Assembly (NCBI RefSeq): GCF_036075115.1
Contig: NZ_CP107958.1
Coordinates: 1,612,001-1,676,000, forward strand
Length of the DNA stretch: 64,000 nt
From: Streptomyces sp. NBC_00377
GTDB taxonomy: Bacteria > Actinomycetota > Actinomycetes > Streptomycetales > Streptomycetaceae
Direction: 5' to 3'
Positions within the stretch are counted from its first letter, which is position 1, and each line of letters begins with the position of its first letter. The notes beneath the pieces are model-generated. The model was not told the DNA's origin and ran no database searches. It saw only the letters and a list, made by a program, of their open reading frames with translations. Shown here in pieces: positions 36,378-46,904 of the stretch. Both the position numbers and the translations under genes were made by a program.

Positions 36378-37415
36378 CTATAGACCGAGTTCGCGGGACA
36401 CGCGATGGAAGAGTTCCAGGCAGCGGGCCCACGGTGCACCCGAGCCGAAGTCCAGCAGCTGGGGGGTGAGGGCCGCCGAGAAGTCGACGCTGGACTCGCG
36501 CGGCAGCAGCGACGGCAGATTGTCGATGGCGATCAGGTCGAGCGGGGGTTCCTTGCGCAGGCGGCGCACGGGGTCCGTCCACTCGGTGGTGCGGTCGTAC
36601 ACCGGGAGGACGTTGAGCGGCGAGCCCACGTCGCAGGTGACGTCGGAAAGGGTGCGCAGCCGGCGGGCCGGGTCATCCAGGTCCTCCTCGCGGACGAACG
36701 GGGGCACCGGGCTCGTCGCGAGGACACAGTTGACCATCACGTCGTGGGCCAGCAGGGCGGCGCGGTCCAGGTCGAGTGTCTCCGCCAGGTCCCAGCCGGT
36801 GGGGTCGACCCCGGCGGTGGCGAACGCGGCCCGTGCGCCCCGGCCGCTGCGGCCCAGCGCGCCGACGACGAGGGCGGTGAACTCCCCGTCGCCGGGGGCC
36901 GGACGCAGCGTCTCGTCCAGCTCGTCCTTGGCGGTGGGCACCAGGGGCGCGACCAGCCTGCCCCGATGCTGGAGCACCGCCAGGGCCGCGCCCAGGTAGC
37001 CCGCCCAGAAGCCGAACGCGGCGAGGCGGCGGCCGTCGTCGTCGACCAGGTACTCCAGGTCGAGCAGCGCCCCTCCGCCTGCGGCGAACCGGCGCAACAG
37101 CGCCGCCGCGCCCGGCTGTTGCTTGTAGGCGTGCCCGAAGAGGATGTGCCGGTGCGTCAACCGGTCCGGTTCGTCAGGAAGTTCCTTCAGACCGAGGACG
37201 ACGGCGTCGCGGGGCGCGGACACCCAGGAACCGGGGGACGCGATCCGGGCGCCGACGGCCTCGTACTCGCGCGCCGGGAAGACGCGCTGCGGGGAGTCCT
37301 CGACGGTCAGTTCCACGCCGGCCCCGACGAGGCGGCGGGCGTCGTCGGGGACGACCGGGGTGCGCCGTTCGGTGGTGCGGGCCTCGTGCCGCAGCCACAG
37401 ATGCAGTTCGGTCAT
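36378..37415 (-). CDS. Saccharopine dehydrogenase (lysine-forming, LYS1-like)
   Basis: 345 residues from the ATG at 37415, which overlaps the upstream FAD oxidase stop by ATGA. N-terminal alanine-dehydrogenase-type domain ('LWLRHEARTTERRTPVVPDDARRLVGAGVELTVEDSPQRVFPAREYEAVGA'), with the substrate Lys/His pair of LYS1 ('ILFGHAYKQQPGAAALLRRF') at ~100-112, then 'LVVGALGRSGRGARAAFATAGV' and 'DVTCDVGSPLNVLPVYDRTTEW'. LYS1 enzymes interconvert saccharopine with lysine and 2-oxoglutarate using NAD. Shorter than the yeast enzyme (~370). Confidence 0.87.
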   Translation of the reverse strand: MTELHLWLRHEARTTERRTPVVPDDARRLVGAGVELTVEDSPQRVFPAREYEAVGARIASPGSWVSAPRDAVVLGLKELPDEPDRLTHRHILFGHAYKQQPGAAALLRRFAAGGGALLDLEYLVDDDGRRLAAFGFWAGYLGAALAVLQHRGRLVAPLVPTAKDELDETLRPAPGDGEFTALVVGALGRSGRGARAAFATAGVDPTGWDLAETLDLDRAALLAHDVMVNCVLATSPVPPFVREEDLDDPARRLRTLSDVTCDVGSPLNVLPVYDRTTEWTDPVRRLRKEPPLDLIAIDNLPSLLPRESSVDFSAALTPQLLDFGSGAPWARCLELFHRVSRELGL

Positions 37416-38557
37416 ACGCGGTTGGCCTCCGGACGCGGGGCGTCGGCCGCGAAACGGTCGGCGCTCAGGGGGGTGACGTCCACGAAGGGTACGCGGCCGA
37501 GATACAGGTCGCGTACGACCTCGCCGACGGCCGGTCCCTGGAGGAAGCCATGGCCGGAGAAGCCGGTCGCGTACAGAAAGCGGGATACCGAGGACGCCTC
37601 CCCGATCAGCGCGTTGTGGTCCGGGGTCACCTCGTACAGTCCCGCCCAGCCACCCGTGCGGCGCAGGTCGAGGAGGGCGGGGGCGCGGTGTTCCATGGCG
37701 GCGGCGAGGCGGGGGATCCACCGGTCGTGGGTGTCGGTGGCGAAGCCGGGCCGTTCGTCGGGGTCGGACATCCCGACCAGGAGGCCGGGGCCCTCGGCGT
37801 GGAAGTACAGGCTGGTGGTGAAGTCGATGGTCATGGGGAGGCCGGGCGGCAGGCCGGGGACCGGTTCGGTGACCGCGATCTGGCGGCGCAGCGGCTGCAC
37901 CGGCAGCTCCACCCCGGCCATCGCGCCGACCCCCCGGGACCAGGCGCCGGCCGCGCAGACCACCGTGCCGGTGCTGACGCGGCCGAGGGTGGTCTGCACG
38001 GCGGTGATCGTGTCGCCCCGGCGTTCGATGCCGGTGACCGCGGTGTGCCGCAGGATGCGCGCCCCGCACTGGCGGGCGGCGGCCGCGTACCCGTGGACGA
38101 CGGCCTCAGGAGTGCAGTGGCCGTCGTCGGGCGAGTACGCGGCCGCGAGTAACCCGTCGGTGCGGATCAGCGGGGACAGGCGCCGTGCCTCGGCCGGGTC
38201 GATCATCCGGCTGGGCACACCGAGTGCGTTCTGAAGCCGCACGCCCGCCTCGAAGGAGGCGACCTCCTCGGGCGTGGACAGCAGGAAGAGGTAGCCGACG
38301 CGGTGCAGCCCGATGTCGTGTCCGATCTCCTCGCCGAACCGCCCGAACGCCTCCAGGCTGCGCGCCCCGAGCCGGATGTTCAGCTCGTCGGAGAACTGGG
38401 CGCGTACCCCGCCGGCGGCTTTCGAGGTGGATCCGGCGGCGAGTTCGTCGCGTTCGACCAACAGGACGTCCGGCACGCCGACGGCGGCGAGGTGGTAGGC
38501 GATGCTCGTGCCCATCACCCCGCCGCCGATGACGACGACCGAGGCATGCGTGTTCAC
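37412..38557 (-). CDS. FAD-dependent amine/amino-acid oxidase (DAO family)
   Basis: 381 residues from a GTG at 38557 with AAGGAG upstream. FAD-binding 'VVVIGGGVMGTSIAYHLAAVGVPDVLLVERD' at residues ~7-37, 'GSTSKAAGGVRAQFSDELN' and the C-terminal 'GLYEVTPDHNALIGEAS..FLYATGFSGHGFLQGPAVGEVVRDL' motif of sarcosine-oxidase beta/glycine-oxidase-type proteins. First gene of the operon with two saccharopine-dehydrogenase-family genes, so saccharopine, pipecolate or another secondary amine is the likely substrate; not proven. Confidence 0.87.
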   Translation of the reverse strand: MNTHASVVVIGGGVMGTSIAYHLAAVGVPDVLLVERDELAAGSTSKAAGGVRAQFSDELNIRLGARSLEAFGRFGEEIGHDIGLHRVGYLFLLSTPEEVASFEAGVRLQNALGVPSRMIDPAEARRLSPLIRTDGLLAAAYSPDDGHCTPEAVVHGYAAAARQCGARILRHTAVTGIERRGDTITAVQTTLGRVSTGTVVCAAGAWSRGVGAMAGVELPVQPLRRQIAVTEPVPGLPPGLPMTIDFTTSLYFHAEGPGLLVGMSDPDERPGFATDTHDRWIPRLAAAMEHRAPALLDLRRTGGWAGLYEVTPDHNALIGEASSVSRFLYATGFSGHGFLQGPAVGEVVRDLYLGRVPFVDVTPLSADRFAADAPRPEANRV

Positions 38558-38622
38558 CGGGGCGGCTCCTTGTCACGGCGGCCCCGGCCCGTACGCCGGG
38601 ACCGGGGCTGTCGTACGCCGGT

Positions 38623-38655
38623 ACCGCCACGATCCCTACCCGTCGGGGTGGCGGT
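38623..38655. terminator. Possible hairpin after ribA
   Basis: ACCGCCAC (38623-38630) pairs with GTGGCGGT (38648-38655) across a 17-nt loop, just past the ribA stop on the minus strand and before the FAD-oxidase gene. It may separate the two minus-strand transcripts. The long loop makes this only a candidate. Confidence 0.35.
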
Positions 38656-38666
38656 CCCAAGCGGTT

Positions 38667-39326
38667 TCAGGACCAGTGCGCCACCGCGTCGAGGTGGGGC
38701 AGCCGGTGGTCCAGACGCTCCCGCTTGGTACGCAGATAGGTGATGTTGTTCTCGCACGGCTCGATCAGCAGCGGGACCTCCTCGGCGACGCGGATGCCGT
38801 TGTCGACGAGCGCCTCGCGCTTGCGCGGGTTGTTCGACATCAGGCGGACGGACTCCACGCCCAGGTCGCGCAGGATGTCGGCGGCCACCTTGTAGTCGCG
38901 GGCGTCGACCGGAAAGCCGAGTGCCACGTTCGCCTCGACGGTGTCCAGGCCCTCCGCCTGCAACGCCATCGCCCGCAGCTTGCCCAGCAGCCCTATCCCC
39001 CGGCCCTCGTGTCCGCGCAGGTAGACGACGATGCCGCGGCCCTCGGTGACGACCGCCCGCAGCGCGGACGCCAGCTGGTCGCCGCACTCGCAGTGCTGGG
39101 AGCCGAAGGCGTCGCCGGTCAGGCACTCCGAGTGCAGCCGGGTGAGCACGTCCTCGGTGCCGATCTCGCCGTAGACCAGGGCGACTTGCTCGTCACCGCG
39201 GTCATGGTCCATGTAACCGATCGCCTGGAATTTCCCGTACACGGTGGGGAGGGGTGCATTCACCACGCGTTCCACACCGGTGCGCTGCGGGGTCTTCGTG
39301 CCGAGTACGCCAATTTTTTCTGTCAT
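38667..39326 (-). CDS. ribA: GTP cyclohydrolase II
   Basis: 219 residues, a stand-alone GCH II. Zinc ligands C68, C79 and C81 in 'HSECLTGDAFGSQHCECGDQ'; catalytic/phosphate residues in 'YLRGHEGRGIGLLGKLRA' and 'LMSNNPRKREAL'. It opens GTP to 2,5-diamino-6-ribosylaminopyrimidinone phosphate, formate and pyrophosphate. There is no ribB, ribD, ribE or ribH near, so this is not the riboflavin operon. It is divergent, by only 38 bp, from a creatininase-family gene and stands beside a PTPS-like gene, which suggests the product is drawn into a dedicated secondary pathway. The short intergenic space implies shared or overlapping promoters. Confidence 0.93.
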   Translation of the reverse strand: MTEKIGVLGTKTPQRTGVERVVNAPLPTVYGKFQAIGYMDHDRGDEQVALVYGEIGTEDVLTRLHSECLTGDAFGSQHCECGDQLASALRAVVTEGRGIVVYLRGHEGRGIGLLGKLRAMALQAEGLDTVEANVALGFPVDARDYKVAADILRDLGVESVRLMSNNPRKREALVDNGIRVAEEVPLLIEPCENNITYLRTKRERLDHRLPHLDAVAHWS

Positions 39327-39364
39327 GATCTGGTTCCTAAGCAGAGACGAAGGGCCGGGAAGAA

Positions 39365-40177
39365 ATGAGTGGTTCGGAAATACGGTCGGCGGCGTACGGA
39401 CTGGTGCCGACGGACACTACCGAAGACGTGCGGACCCGGGGCGCCGGCGTCTCGGCACAGGTGGCTGTCCTGCCCGTCGGAAGCTTCGAACAGCACGGTG
39501 CGTACCTGCCGTTGGCCACGGACACGCTGGTCGCCTGTGCCATCGCCCGGGAGATCGCCGGGGCGTACCCGGTGCACCTCCTCCCGCCGGTGACCATCGC
39601 CTGCTCGCACGAGCACGCGGCCTGGCCGGGAACCGTCAGCATCTCCTCCGTGACCCTTCACGCGGTGGTACGGGACATCGCGGCGTCGTTGCGCCGCTCG
39701 GGCGTCGAGGCCCTGGTGCTGGTCAACGGACACGGCGGGAACTACGTCCTGGGCAACGTCGTCCAGGAGTCCTCCGCCGCAGGTGAGCGGATGGCGCTCT
39801 TCCCGGCCCCGGAGGACTGGGAGGCGGCGCTGGAGCGGTCCGGGGTGTCGACCTCGCTGCTCACCGACATGCACGCCGGGGAGATCGAGACCTCGATCCT
39901 GCTGCACGCCCACCCCGAAATGGTCCGGCCCGGTTATGAGTCGGCCGATTTCGTCGCGGACGACCGCCGTCATCTGCTCACGCTGGGAATGTCCGCCTAT
40001 ACCGATTCGGGCGTCATCGGCCGTCCTTCCCTGGGGTCCGCGGAAAAGGGGAAGGAACTCCTCGCGAGCCTGGCGGATTCCTTCGGTGCGTATTTCTCAT
40101 TGCTGACTTCGGGGGCTCGGGCGGCCTCGGCAGGCGAAACACGGGACTCCGGGGCGGATGACGCGGCGTCGTCCTGA
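39365..40177 (+). CDS. Creatininase-family hydrolase
   Basis: 270 residues. All family metal/catalytic positions seem present: E42 and H44 in 'GSFEQHG', D53 in 'PLATDTL', H123 in 'NGHGGN', E173 in 'DMHAGEIETS'. Family members include creatininase, mycofactocin MftE and the archaeal ArfB formamide deformylase, which acts on the product of a GTP cyclohydrolase. Being divergently paired with ribA, an ArfB-like role on the opened GTP pyrimidine is an attractive inference. The last ~21 residues (after 'YFSLL') are a Ser/Ala/Asp-rich tail that overlaps the oppositely transcribed UPF0104 gene by 181 bp. Confidence 0.87.
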   Translation: MSGSEIRSAAYGLVPTDTTEDVRTRGAGVSAQVAVLPVGSFEQHGAYLPLATDTLVACAIAREIAGAYPVHLLPPVTIACSHEHAAWPGTVSISSVTLHAVVRDIAASLRRSGVEALVLVNGHGGNYVLGNVVQESSAAGERMALFPAPEDWEAALERSGVSTSLLTDMHAGEIETSILLHAHPEMVRPGYESADFVADDRRHLLTLGMSAYTDSGVIGRPSLGSAEKGKELLASLADSFGAYFSLLTSGARAASAGETRDSGADDAASS

Positions 40178-41337
40178 CGCCGCTCCTCGGGCCGGGGGCC
40201 GGCGCCGTCGGCGGTCCCGGCCCGCAGTCCCGCGTACCAGCGGACGACCAGCACGACCGCGCCCGGCAGCGCCGCCACGAAGCTGAGCACCCCGTACACG
40301 ACGGCCACCGCGAGGCCGGTGCTTGCGCCGAGTCCGGCGGCGCCGAACGCCCAGGCGGTGACACCCTCGCGGGGGCCCCAGCCGCCGACGTTCAGCGGCA
40401 GGCCCATGGCGAGCAGGGCGAGTACGGCGATCGGCAGCAGCGTGAGGACGGAGGCGTCCGAGCCGGCGACCCGCGCGGCCACGACGAACATCCCGAGGTG
40501 CCCGGCCAGCACCACAGCCGACGACACGGCGACGCCCGGCCCGTTGCGCCGGGACAGCAGCCCTTCGCGCGCCTCGGCCAGTCCCGCCCGCAGCCGTCCG
40601 CCGCGGCGCGGCGCGGCGGAGTTCATCCGGACGGCGAGGACGACGGCGAGCGCGCCCAGGGCCGCCAGCAGGACCAGCGGGGCGATGTGCCGGACGTCCT
40701 GCATGACCGGGGAGGGCAGGATCAGCAGGACCGTTACGCCTGCCACGGCCAGCACGAGCTGACCCGCGGTGCGCTCCAGGACCACGGCCCGCACGCCGCG
40801 TCCGACGTCCCCGGCGCTCTGCCCGTGCCGGACCGCGCGGTGCACGTCGCCGAGGACGCCGCCGGGCAGGGCCGCGTTGAGGAACAGGGCGCGGTAGTAG
40901 TCGGCGACGGCCGGGCCGAGGGGCAGCCGGATGCGCAGCCCGCGGGCCACCAGCGCCCACCGCCAGGCGCTGAACACCGTGGTGACCGCGCCGATCCCGA
41001 GCCCCACCAGCAGCGTCTGTCCGTCGATCCGGCGCAGTCCGTCCAGCAGGACGCCGGTGCCCATCCGCCACAGCAGCACGCCGAGGATGACGACCCCGGC
41101 GACCGTCCCGACGTGCGTGCGCAGGGCACGGCTGCCGAGCAGGGTCCGCAGCCGGGAGGGCTTCGCCGCGCGCCCCTCGGTCACGATGACGCCGATACGC
41201 GCCTCGGACACGGCGGCGCCGGTGCGGGCCACGGACGGGGTGCGCGCAGGCCGTCGTGCGACGGCGGCCCTGGCCCCTTCCGCCCACACCACCGGCGGCG
41301 CGGCCGTCACCCGGGGGCCCGCCGTCTCCGCGCTCAT
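39997..41337 (-). CDS. UPF0104/LPG-synthase-TM-type integral membrane protein
   Basis: 446 residues from the ATG at 41337 (ATGA overlap with the methyltransferase stop). A ~65-residue Ala/Arg-rich soluble head precedes ~7-8 membrane helices (residues ~75-370), with 'FSAWRWALVARGLRI', 'YYRALFLNAALPGGVLGDVHRAVRH' and 'PLNVGGWGPREGVTAWAFGAAGL', the hallmarks of the DUF/UPF0104 family related to lysylphosphatidylglycerol synthase membrane domains and AglD. These often move or build lipid-linked molecules. The last ~60 residues are disordered and are read antisense to the creatininase gene's 3' end. Stop TAG at 39997-39999. Confidence 0.85.
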   Translation of the reverse strand: MSAETAGPRVTAAPPVVWAEGARAAVARRPARTPSVARTGAAVSEARIGVIVTEGRAAKPSRLRTLLGSRALRTHVGTVAGVVILGVLLWRMGTGVLLDGLRRIDGQTLLVGLGIGAVTTVFSAWRWALVARGLRIRLPLGPAVADYYRALFLNAALPGGVLGDVHRAVRHGQSAGDVGRGVRAVVLERTAGQLVLAVAGVTVLLILPSPVMQDVRHIAPLVLLAALGALAVVLAVRMNSAAPRRGGRLRAGLAEAREGLLSRRNGPGVAVSSAVVLAGHLGMFVVAARVAGSDASVLTLLPIAVLALLAMGLPLNVGGWGPREGVTAWAFGAAGLGASTGLAVAVVYGVLSFVAALPGAVVLVVRWYAGLRAGTADGAGPRPEERRQDDAASSAPESRVSPAEAARAPEVSNEKYAPKESARLARSSFPFSADPREGRPMTPESV

Positions 41338-42463
41338 CCGTTTCCGCCCGTCGGCCGGGCCAGGGCCAGCAGGTCGCTGTGGTGGACGGTGACGTGCAGA
41401 TCGCCCGCCGCGCAGGCCGCCAGCCGGGCGGCCAGGTAGGCCTCGGCGCGCTCGGCCAGTGCGGGGCGCTCCTCCACGGCCGCGCCGACCCAGCCCCGCA
41501 GCCACTGGGCGGTCAGGCCCACGTTCTCGGGGCCGAGGCGCCAGGGACTCGGGTGCACCTTGACGGTCGCGCCGTGGGCCGCGAACGCCTCGCAGGCGAC
41601 GGTCACCGCGTCCGGGCCGAGGAGGCCGCCGTGCCGCTGGTGGTCGTTGAACGCGGCGGCGATCTCGTCGTCCAGCGGGTCCGGCGTGCTGAACTCGACG
41701 CGGCCGGCGACCGAGAGGGTCAGCAGCGCCGGGCAGCCGGCGCCCGCGCAGGCCGCGGCGAGCGTCTCGATCTCCTCGCGGGTGAGGACGTCGAGCAGTG
41801 CGGAGGCGGTGACCAGCGAGGCGCCGAGCAGCGCGTCCGGGGTGAGGCGGGCGACGTCGCCGCGCCGCGTCTCTACGGTGACCCGGCTGCCGTCGGCGGC
41901 CGCCCGGGGGGAGGCGACGGCCGCGAAGTGCAGGAGGTAGGGGTCACGGTCGTGCAGGATCCAGTGCTGGGGGCCGTCCAGGCGGGGGGCCAGCCAGCGG
42001 CCCATCGAGCCGGTGCCGCATCCCAGGTCGTGGATGGCCAGCCCGCTGCGGCCGGGCAGGTTGGCGAGCCGGATGCGCAGCGGGTCCAGCAGCTCCATCG
42101 CCCGGGCGGCGGCGTCGGCGGGCTCGCGCAGCTCCAGCCACTCGGGGGCGTAACGGGGCTGCTCCTCCGGCCCGGCGTCCCGCAGTCGCACGGTGGGCCG
42201 CTCACCGGACCGGCTGACCGGCCCGGCCCCGGCGATGACGTCGTCCGCGGCGCGGTCGTCACCGTCGTGCGCACCGGAACCGGCAGCGGGCGTCGCCGCC
42301 TGAGCGGAGCCGGCCGACCGGGTGACGGACTCCGCACCCGGGGCCACGGGTCCGTCACCGGGGCGCAGGGCCTCCGCCACGGAACCGGTCTCCGACCGGA
42401 CCGGCTGTGCCGGTATGCCGCCCATGCGCCGCGCCACGTCGGCCGGGGTCGCCGTCGTCTTCC

Positions 42464-42467
<4 letters not shown>
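41334..42467 (-). CDS. SAM-dependent class I methyltransferase
   Basis: 377 residues from the ATG at 42467 (ATGA overlap with the glycosyltransferase stop). Residues 1-~110 are a low-complexity Ala/Gly/Thr/Asp head. The methyltransferase core has motif I 'AIHDLGCGTGSMGRWLAPRL', 'WILHDRDPYLL' (acidic ribose-binding loop), 'VETRRGDVARL' and 'LVTASALLDVLTREEIETL'. 'FSTPDPLDDEIAAAFNDHQR' follows, unusual for small-molecule O-methyltransferases. Translationally coupled to the UPF0104 gene downstream. Substrate unknown; the surrounding GTP-derived pathway suggests methylation of its product. Confidence 0.87.
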
Positions 42468-44166
<1,699 letters not shown>

Positions 44167-45156
44167 TCAGGTCAGGCGCTCCTGTTCGTACCCGACCCGG
44201 TGGCAGAGGGCCGGAATCTCGCCCGCCGCGAGCCTCGGCATGACCTCCGGCAGCTCCTCGAAAGCGCTGTCTCCGGTGACCAGGGCGTCGAGCGCCGGAT
44301 CGGCAAGCAGCTCCAGGGCGAGCGCGAGCCGGTCGGCGTACGTACGGCTGGAGCGGCGGGCCGGGGAGACGGTGCCGACCTGGCTGCTGCGCACGACCAG
44401 CCGCCGGGAATGGAAGTCCTCGCCCAGCGGGAGGGAGACCTTGCGGTCGCCGTACCAGCTCAGTTCCAGCACCGTGCCCTCGGCGGCCAGCAGCTCCAGT
44501 GACCGGGCGAGCCCCTGTTCGGTGGCGCTGGCGTGCACGACGAGGTCGAGGCCGTCGCGGGCGTCCTCGGGGAGGGCGAAGTCCACGCCGAGTGCCTCGG
44601 CGACCTTCGCCCGCGCCGGGTCGGCGTCCACCAGCTGCACCCGGACACCGGGGAAGCGGGCCAGCAGGGCGGCCACCGAGCAGCCGACCATGCCCCCGCC
44701 GACCACCGCGATCCGGTCGCCGACCAGCGGGGCCGCGTCCCACAGCGCGTTGACGGCCGTCTCGACGGTGCCGGCCAGGACGGCCCGCGGCGCGGGCACC
44801 GAGTCCGGCAGGACCGTCACGGCCGTCGCCGGGACGACGTACCGCGTCTGGTGCGGGTAGAGGCAGAAGACGGTGCGCCCGACGAGCGCCGCCGGGCCCC
44901 GCTCCACCACGCCGACGTTGAGGTACCCGTACTTCACGGGCGCCGGGAAGTCGCCCTCCTGGAACGGCGCCCGCATCGCCGCGTGCTGGCTCTCGGGCAC
45001 CCCGCCGCGGAAGACGAGGGTCTCCGTGCCGCGGCTGACGCCGGACCACAGCGAGCGCACCAGCACCTCGCCCTCGGCCGGGTCGGGAACGACCACGTCG
45101 CGGATCTCCCCCTGACCCGGGGAACTGACCCAGAACGCACGAGCGGTGACAGACAT
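44167..45156 (-). CDS. Zinc-ligand-less alcohol-dehydrogenase-like oxidoreductase
   Basis: 329 residues. AGGAGG sits six bases before the ATG at 45156, which decides that start over the ATG at 45162. MDR fold: '[33 protein letters not shown]', where the usual catalytic Cys is absent ('SGVSRGTE'), then '[13 protein letters not shown]' and Rossmann '[22 protein letters not shown]' at ~150-172. This S-R-G-T-E form recalls BchC-type dehydrogenases. No structural zinc cysteines seen. Located 111 bp upstream of the PTPS-like gene on the same strand, and divergent from the CDP-alcohol phosphatidyltransferase; part of the same cluster by position. Confidence 0.85.
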   Translation of the reverse strand: MSVTARAFWVSSPGQGEIRDVVVPDPAEGEVLVRSLWSGVSRGTETLVFRGGVPESQHAAMRAPFQEGDFPAPVKYGYLNVGVVERGPAALVGRTVFCLYPHQTRYVVPATAVTVLPDSVPAPRAVLAGTVETAVNALWDAAPLVGDRIAVVGGGMVGCSVAALLARFPGVRVQLVDADPARAKVAEALGVDFALPEDARDGLDLVVHASATEQGLARSLELLAAEGTVLELSWYGDRKVSLPLGEDFHSRRLVVRSSQVGTVSPARRSSRTYADRLALALELLADPALDALVTGDSAFEELPEVMPRLAAGEIPALCHRVGYEQERLT

Positions 45157-45264
45157 CCGCATCCTCCTGAACGATCGGCAACCGGCCCACGTACCGAGGT
45201 GTGCACAGTCCGCGCACAGTACGCGGCACTGATCATCTCTGTCATCTGGCCGGAGGAACGTGCG

Positions 45265-46020
45265 GTGGCCCTGAACAACACTTACGACGCAAGGCTCGTC
45301 CAGCAGGAGACCGCTGTGGGAGCGGGCGTTCAGATCCTGTTGCTGGCCCTGCTCGGCTCGGCGATAGGCCTGGGGCCGGCGGGCTGGGTGACCGGTCTCG
45401 TCTTCGCCATCGCCACCTGGGCGGTCCTCTCCCGGGCACTGCACCGCTCCGCCCTGCGCTCCTTCGGCCCGGCCAACCGGGTCACCCTCGGCCGCGCGAC
45501 CCTGGTCGGCGGGGTGACCGCGCTGGTCGCGGACTCCTTCGAGAGCACGCCGCCGGTGACCCTGCTCGTCGGCCTGACGGCCGTGGCCCTGATCCTCGAC
45601 GGCGTCGACGGCAAGGTCGCCCGCCGCACCGGGACCTCGACGGCGCTGGGTGCGCGCTTCGACATGGAGGTCGACGCGTTCCTGATCCTGGTGCTCAGCG
45701 TGTACGTCTCGATGGCGCTGGGCCCGTGGGTCCTCCTGATCGGCGGCATGCGCTACGTGTTCGTCGCGGCGGCCCGCTTCGCGCCCTGGCTGAACGCGCC
45801 TCTCCCGCCGAGCACCGCCCGCAAGACGGTCGCCGCGCTCCAGGGCGTTCTGCTGCTCCTGGCGGGCGCGGACCTGCTGCCCCACGCGGCAAACTTCGCC
45901 GTGGTGCTCCTGGCGCTGGGCTCCCTGGTGTGGTCGTTCGGCCGCGATGTGCTGTGGCTGTGGCGGACCTCGCGCCTGGCGGAGCAGGCTCCAGCGGCGA
46001 AGGTGCTGGAGCTCGTGTGA
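45265..46020 (+). CDS. CDP-alcohol phosphatidyltransferase
   Basis: 251 residues from the GTG at 45265 with GGAGG at 8-bp spacing. The full signature D-G-x2-A-R-x8-G-x3-D-x3-D is present at residues 115-137 (D115, G116, A119, R120, G129, D133, D137). Five to six membrane segments. The family joins CDP-activated lipid or alcohol to an acceptor hydroxyl (phosphatidylglycerol, inositol or others). It is divergent from the alcohol dehydrogenase-like gene with a 108-bp shared promoter region. In this cluster it could put the product on a membrane lipid; the acceptor is not predictable. Confidence 0.9.
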   Translation: MALNNTYDARLVQQETAVGAGVQILLLALLGSAIGLGPAGWVTGLVFAIATWAVLSRALHRSALRSFGPANRVTLGRATLVGGVTALVADSFESTPPVTLLVGLTAVALILDGVDGKVARRTGTSTALGARFDMEVDAFLILVLSVYVSMALGPWVLLIGGMRYVFVAAARFAPWLNAPLPPSTARKTVAALQGVLLLLAGADLLPHAANFAVVLLALGSLVWSFGRDVLWLWRTSRLAEQAPAAKVLELV

Positions 46021-46035
46021 CTCCTGACTTCCGTT

Positions 46036-46087
46036 CCCACGGGGAAGGGCCCGGACCGGGTTCACGGTCCGGGCCCTTCCCCGTGGG
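46036..46087. terminator. Perfect 22-bp-stem terminator
   Basis: Arms 46036-46057 and 46066-46087 are fully complementary with an 8-nt loop, the strongest hairpin in the window. It separates the convergent CDP-alcohol transferase and YcnI genes and should stop transcription both ways. No T-run, as usual in Streptomyces. Confidence 0.9.
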
Positions 46088-46099
46088 CTGCCCTCGTGG

Positions 46100-46849
46100 T
46101 TACGACCGGGCCGAGCGCGTGCGTACGACGGCGAAGGCGGCTGCCGCGAGGCCCAGGACGCCGACGACCAGCCCGGCGGCACCGAGCCCGCGGGCGGTGG
46201 AGTCATCGGCGTCGGTGGCGCCGGCCTGTGCCGTGCCGCTCTTGGTGCTCGCCGTGCCGGCCGTGCTGTCCGTGCCCTGGGCGGGGGTGTCGGCGGCGCC
46301 GTCGTCCGCCGCCGCGGTCAGCTTCAGCACCGGCGCCGGGTTCTCCGGCTCGTCCACGCCCGCCGCGGCCTCCTCGATCCAGCGGACGGTCTTGCCGTCG
46401 GAGTAGGTCTGGAGCGTCTTGAACGTCAACTGACCTATATCGTCGGGGAGTTGACCGAAGGCGACGTCGAAGTCCTGGTACTGGCCGGCACCGATCCGTC
46501 CGCCGGTCCAGGTGATCTCGGAAGCGGCCTCGGTGATCGTTCCGTCGTCGGTCTTGACGGGGGTCTTGAGCTTGGTGGTGGTCACCTTCGCGGTCCAGCC
46601 GTCCTGCGGGTGGACCAGCACACCGAGCACGGGGTGGTCGGTGGGCAGGAAGACCTGGACCTTGGTGGTGTTCGCGGTGTCCTCGTTGGGGACCCGGAAG
46701 CTGAGCACGCCGTCGGTGGCGCCCTTGGCGTAGCTCTCGGGGTGCACGGTGACGTGCGCGGAGGCGACAGAGGCAGCGGCGAGAACCGCGGCCGCGGCGA
46801 GCACGGTGCCCAGACCGGCGCGGCGCAGGGCGGGGTGTGTCGTGGACAT
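46100..46849 (-). CDS. YcnI/DUF1775 copper-binding membrane-anchored protein
   Basis: 249 residues: signal peptide to Ala31 ('VASA'), then mature '[13 protein letters not shown]', whose N-terminal His is the copper ligand of the YcnI family, with the family's Trp in 'WIEEAAAG' ('KTVRWIEE'). A DUF1775 domain extends to ~170, a Thr/Ala/Asp-rich linker to ~215, then a single membrane helix and 'RTRSARS' tail. It probably binds Cu(II) at the cell surface. Followed by a membrane protein with a His/Met-rich loop, so both are likely copper-related. Confidence 0.9.
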   Translation of the reverse strand: MSTTHPALRRAGLGTVLAAAAVLAAASVASAHVTVHPESYAKGATDGVLSFRVPNEDTANTTKVQVFLPTDHPVLGVLVHPQDGWTAKVTTTKLKTPVKTDDGTITEAASEITWTGGRIGAGQYQDFDVAFGQLPDDIGQLTFKTLQTYSDGKTVRWIEEAAAGVDEPENPAPVLKLTAAADDGAADTPAQGTDSTAGTASTKSGTAQAGATDADDSTARGLGAAGLVVGVLGLAAAAFAVVRTRSARS

Positions 46850-46904
46850 GGGTGGGTGATCTCCGTACAGGAAGGGGTGGGTCCGGACCGGGTCCGGCTC
46901 GGGG

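Noticed and set aside
38667..39326. Part of the riboflavin operon
   Set aside because: No other rib gene is nearby and the partner genes are unrelated to riboflavin synthesis.
45265..46206. Minus-strand extension of the alcohol-dehydrogenase-like ORF to 46206
   Set aside because: AGGAGG precedes the ATG at 45156, and the extension overlaps the CDP-alcohol transferase with its full catalytic motif.
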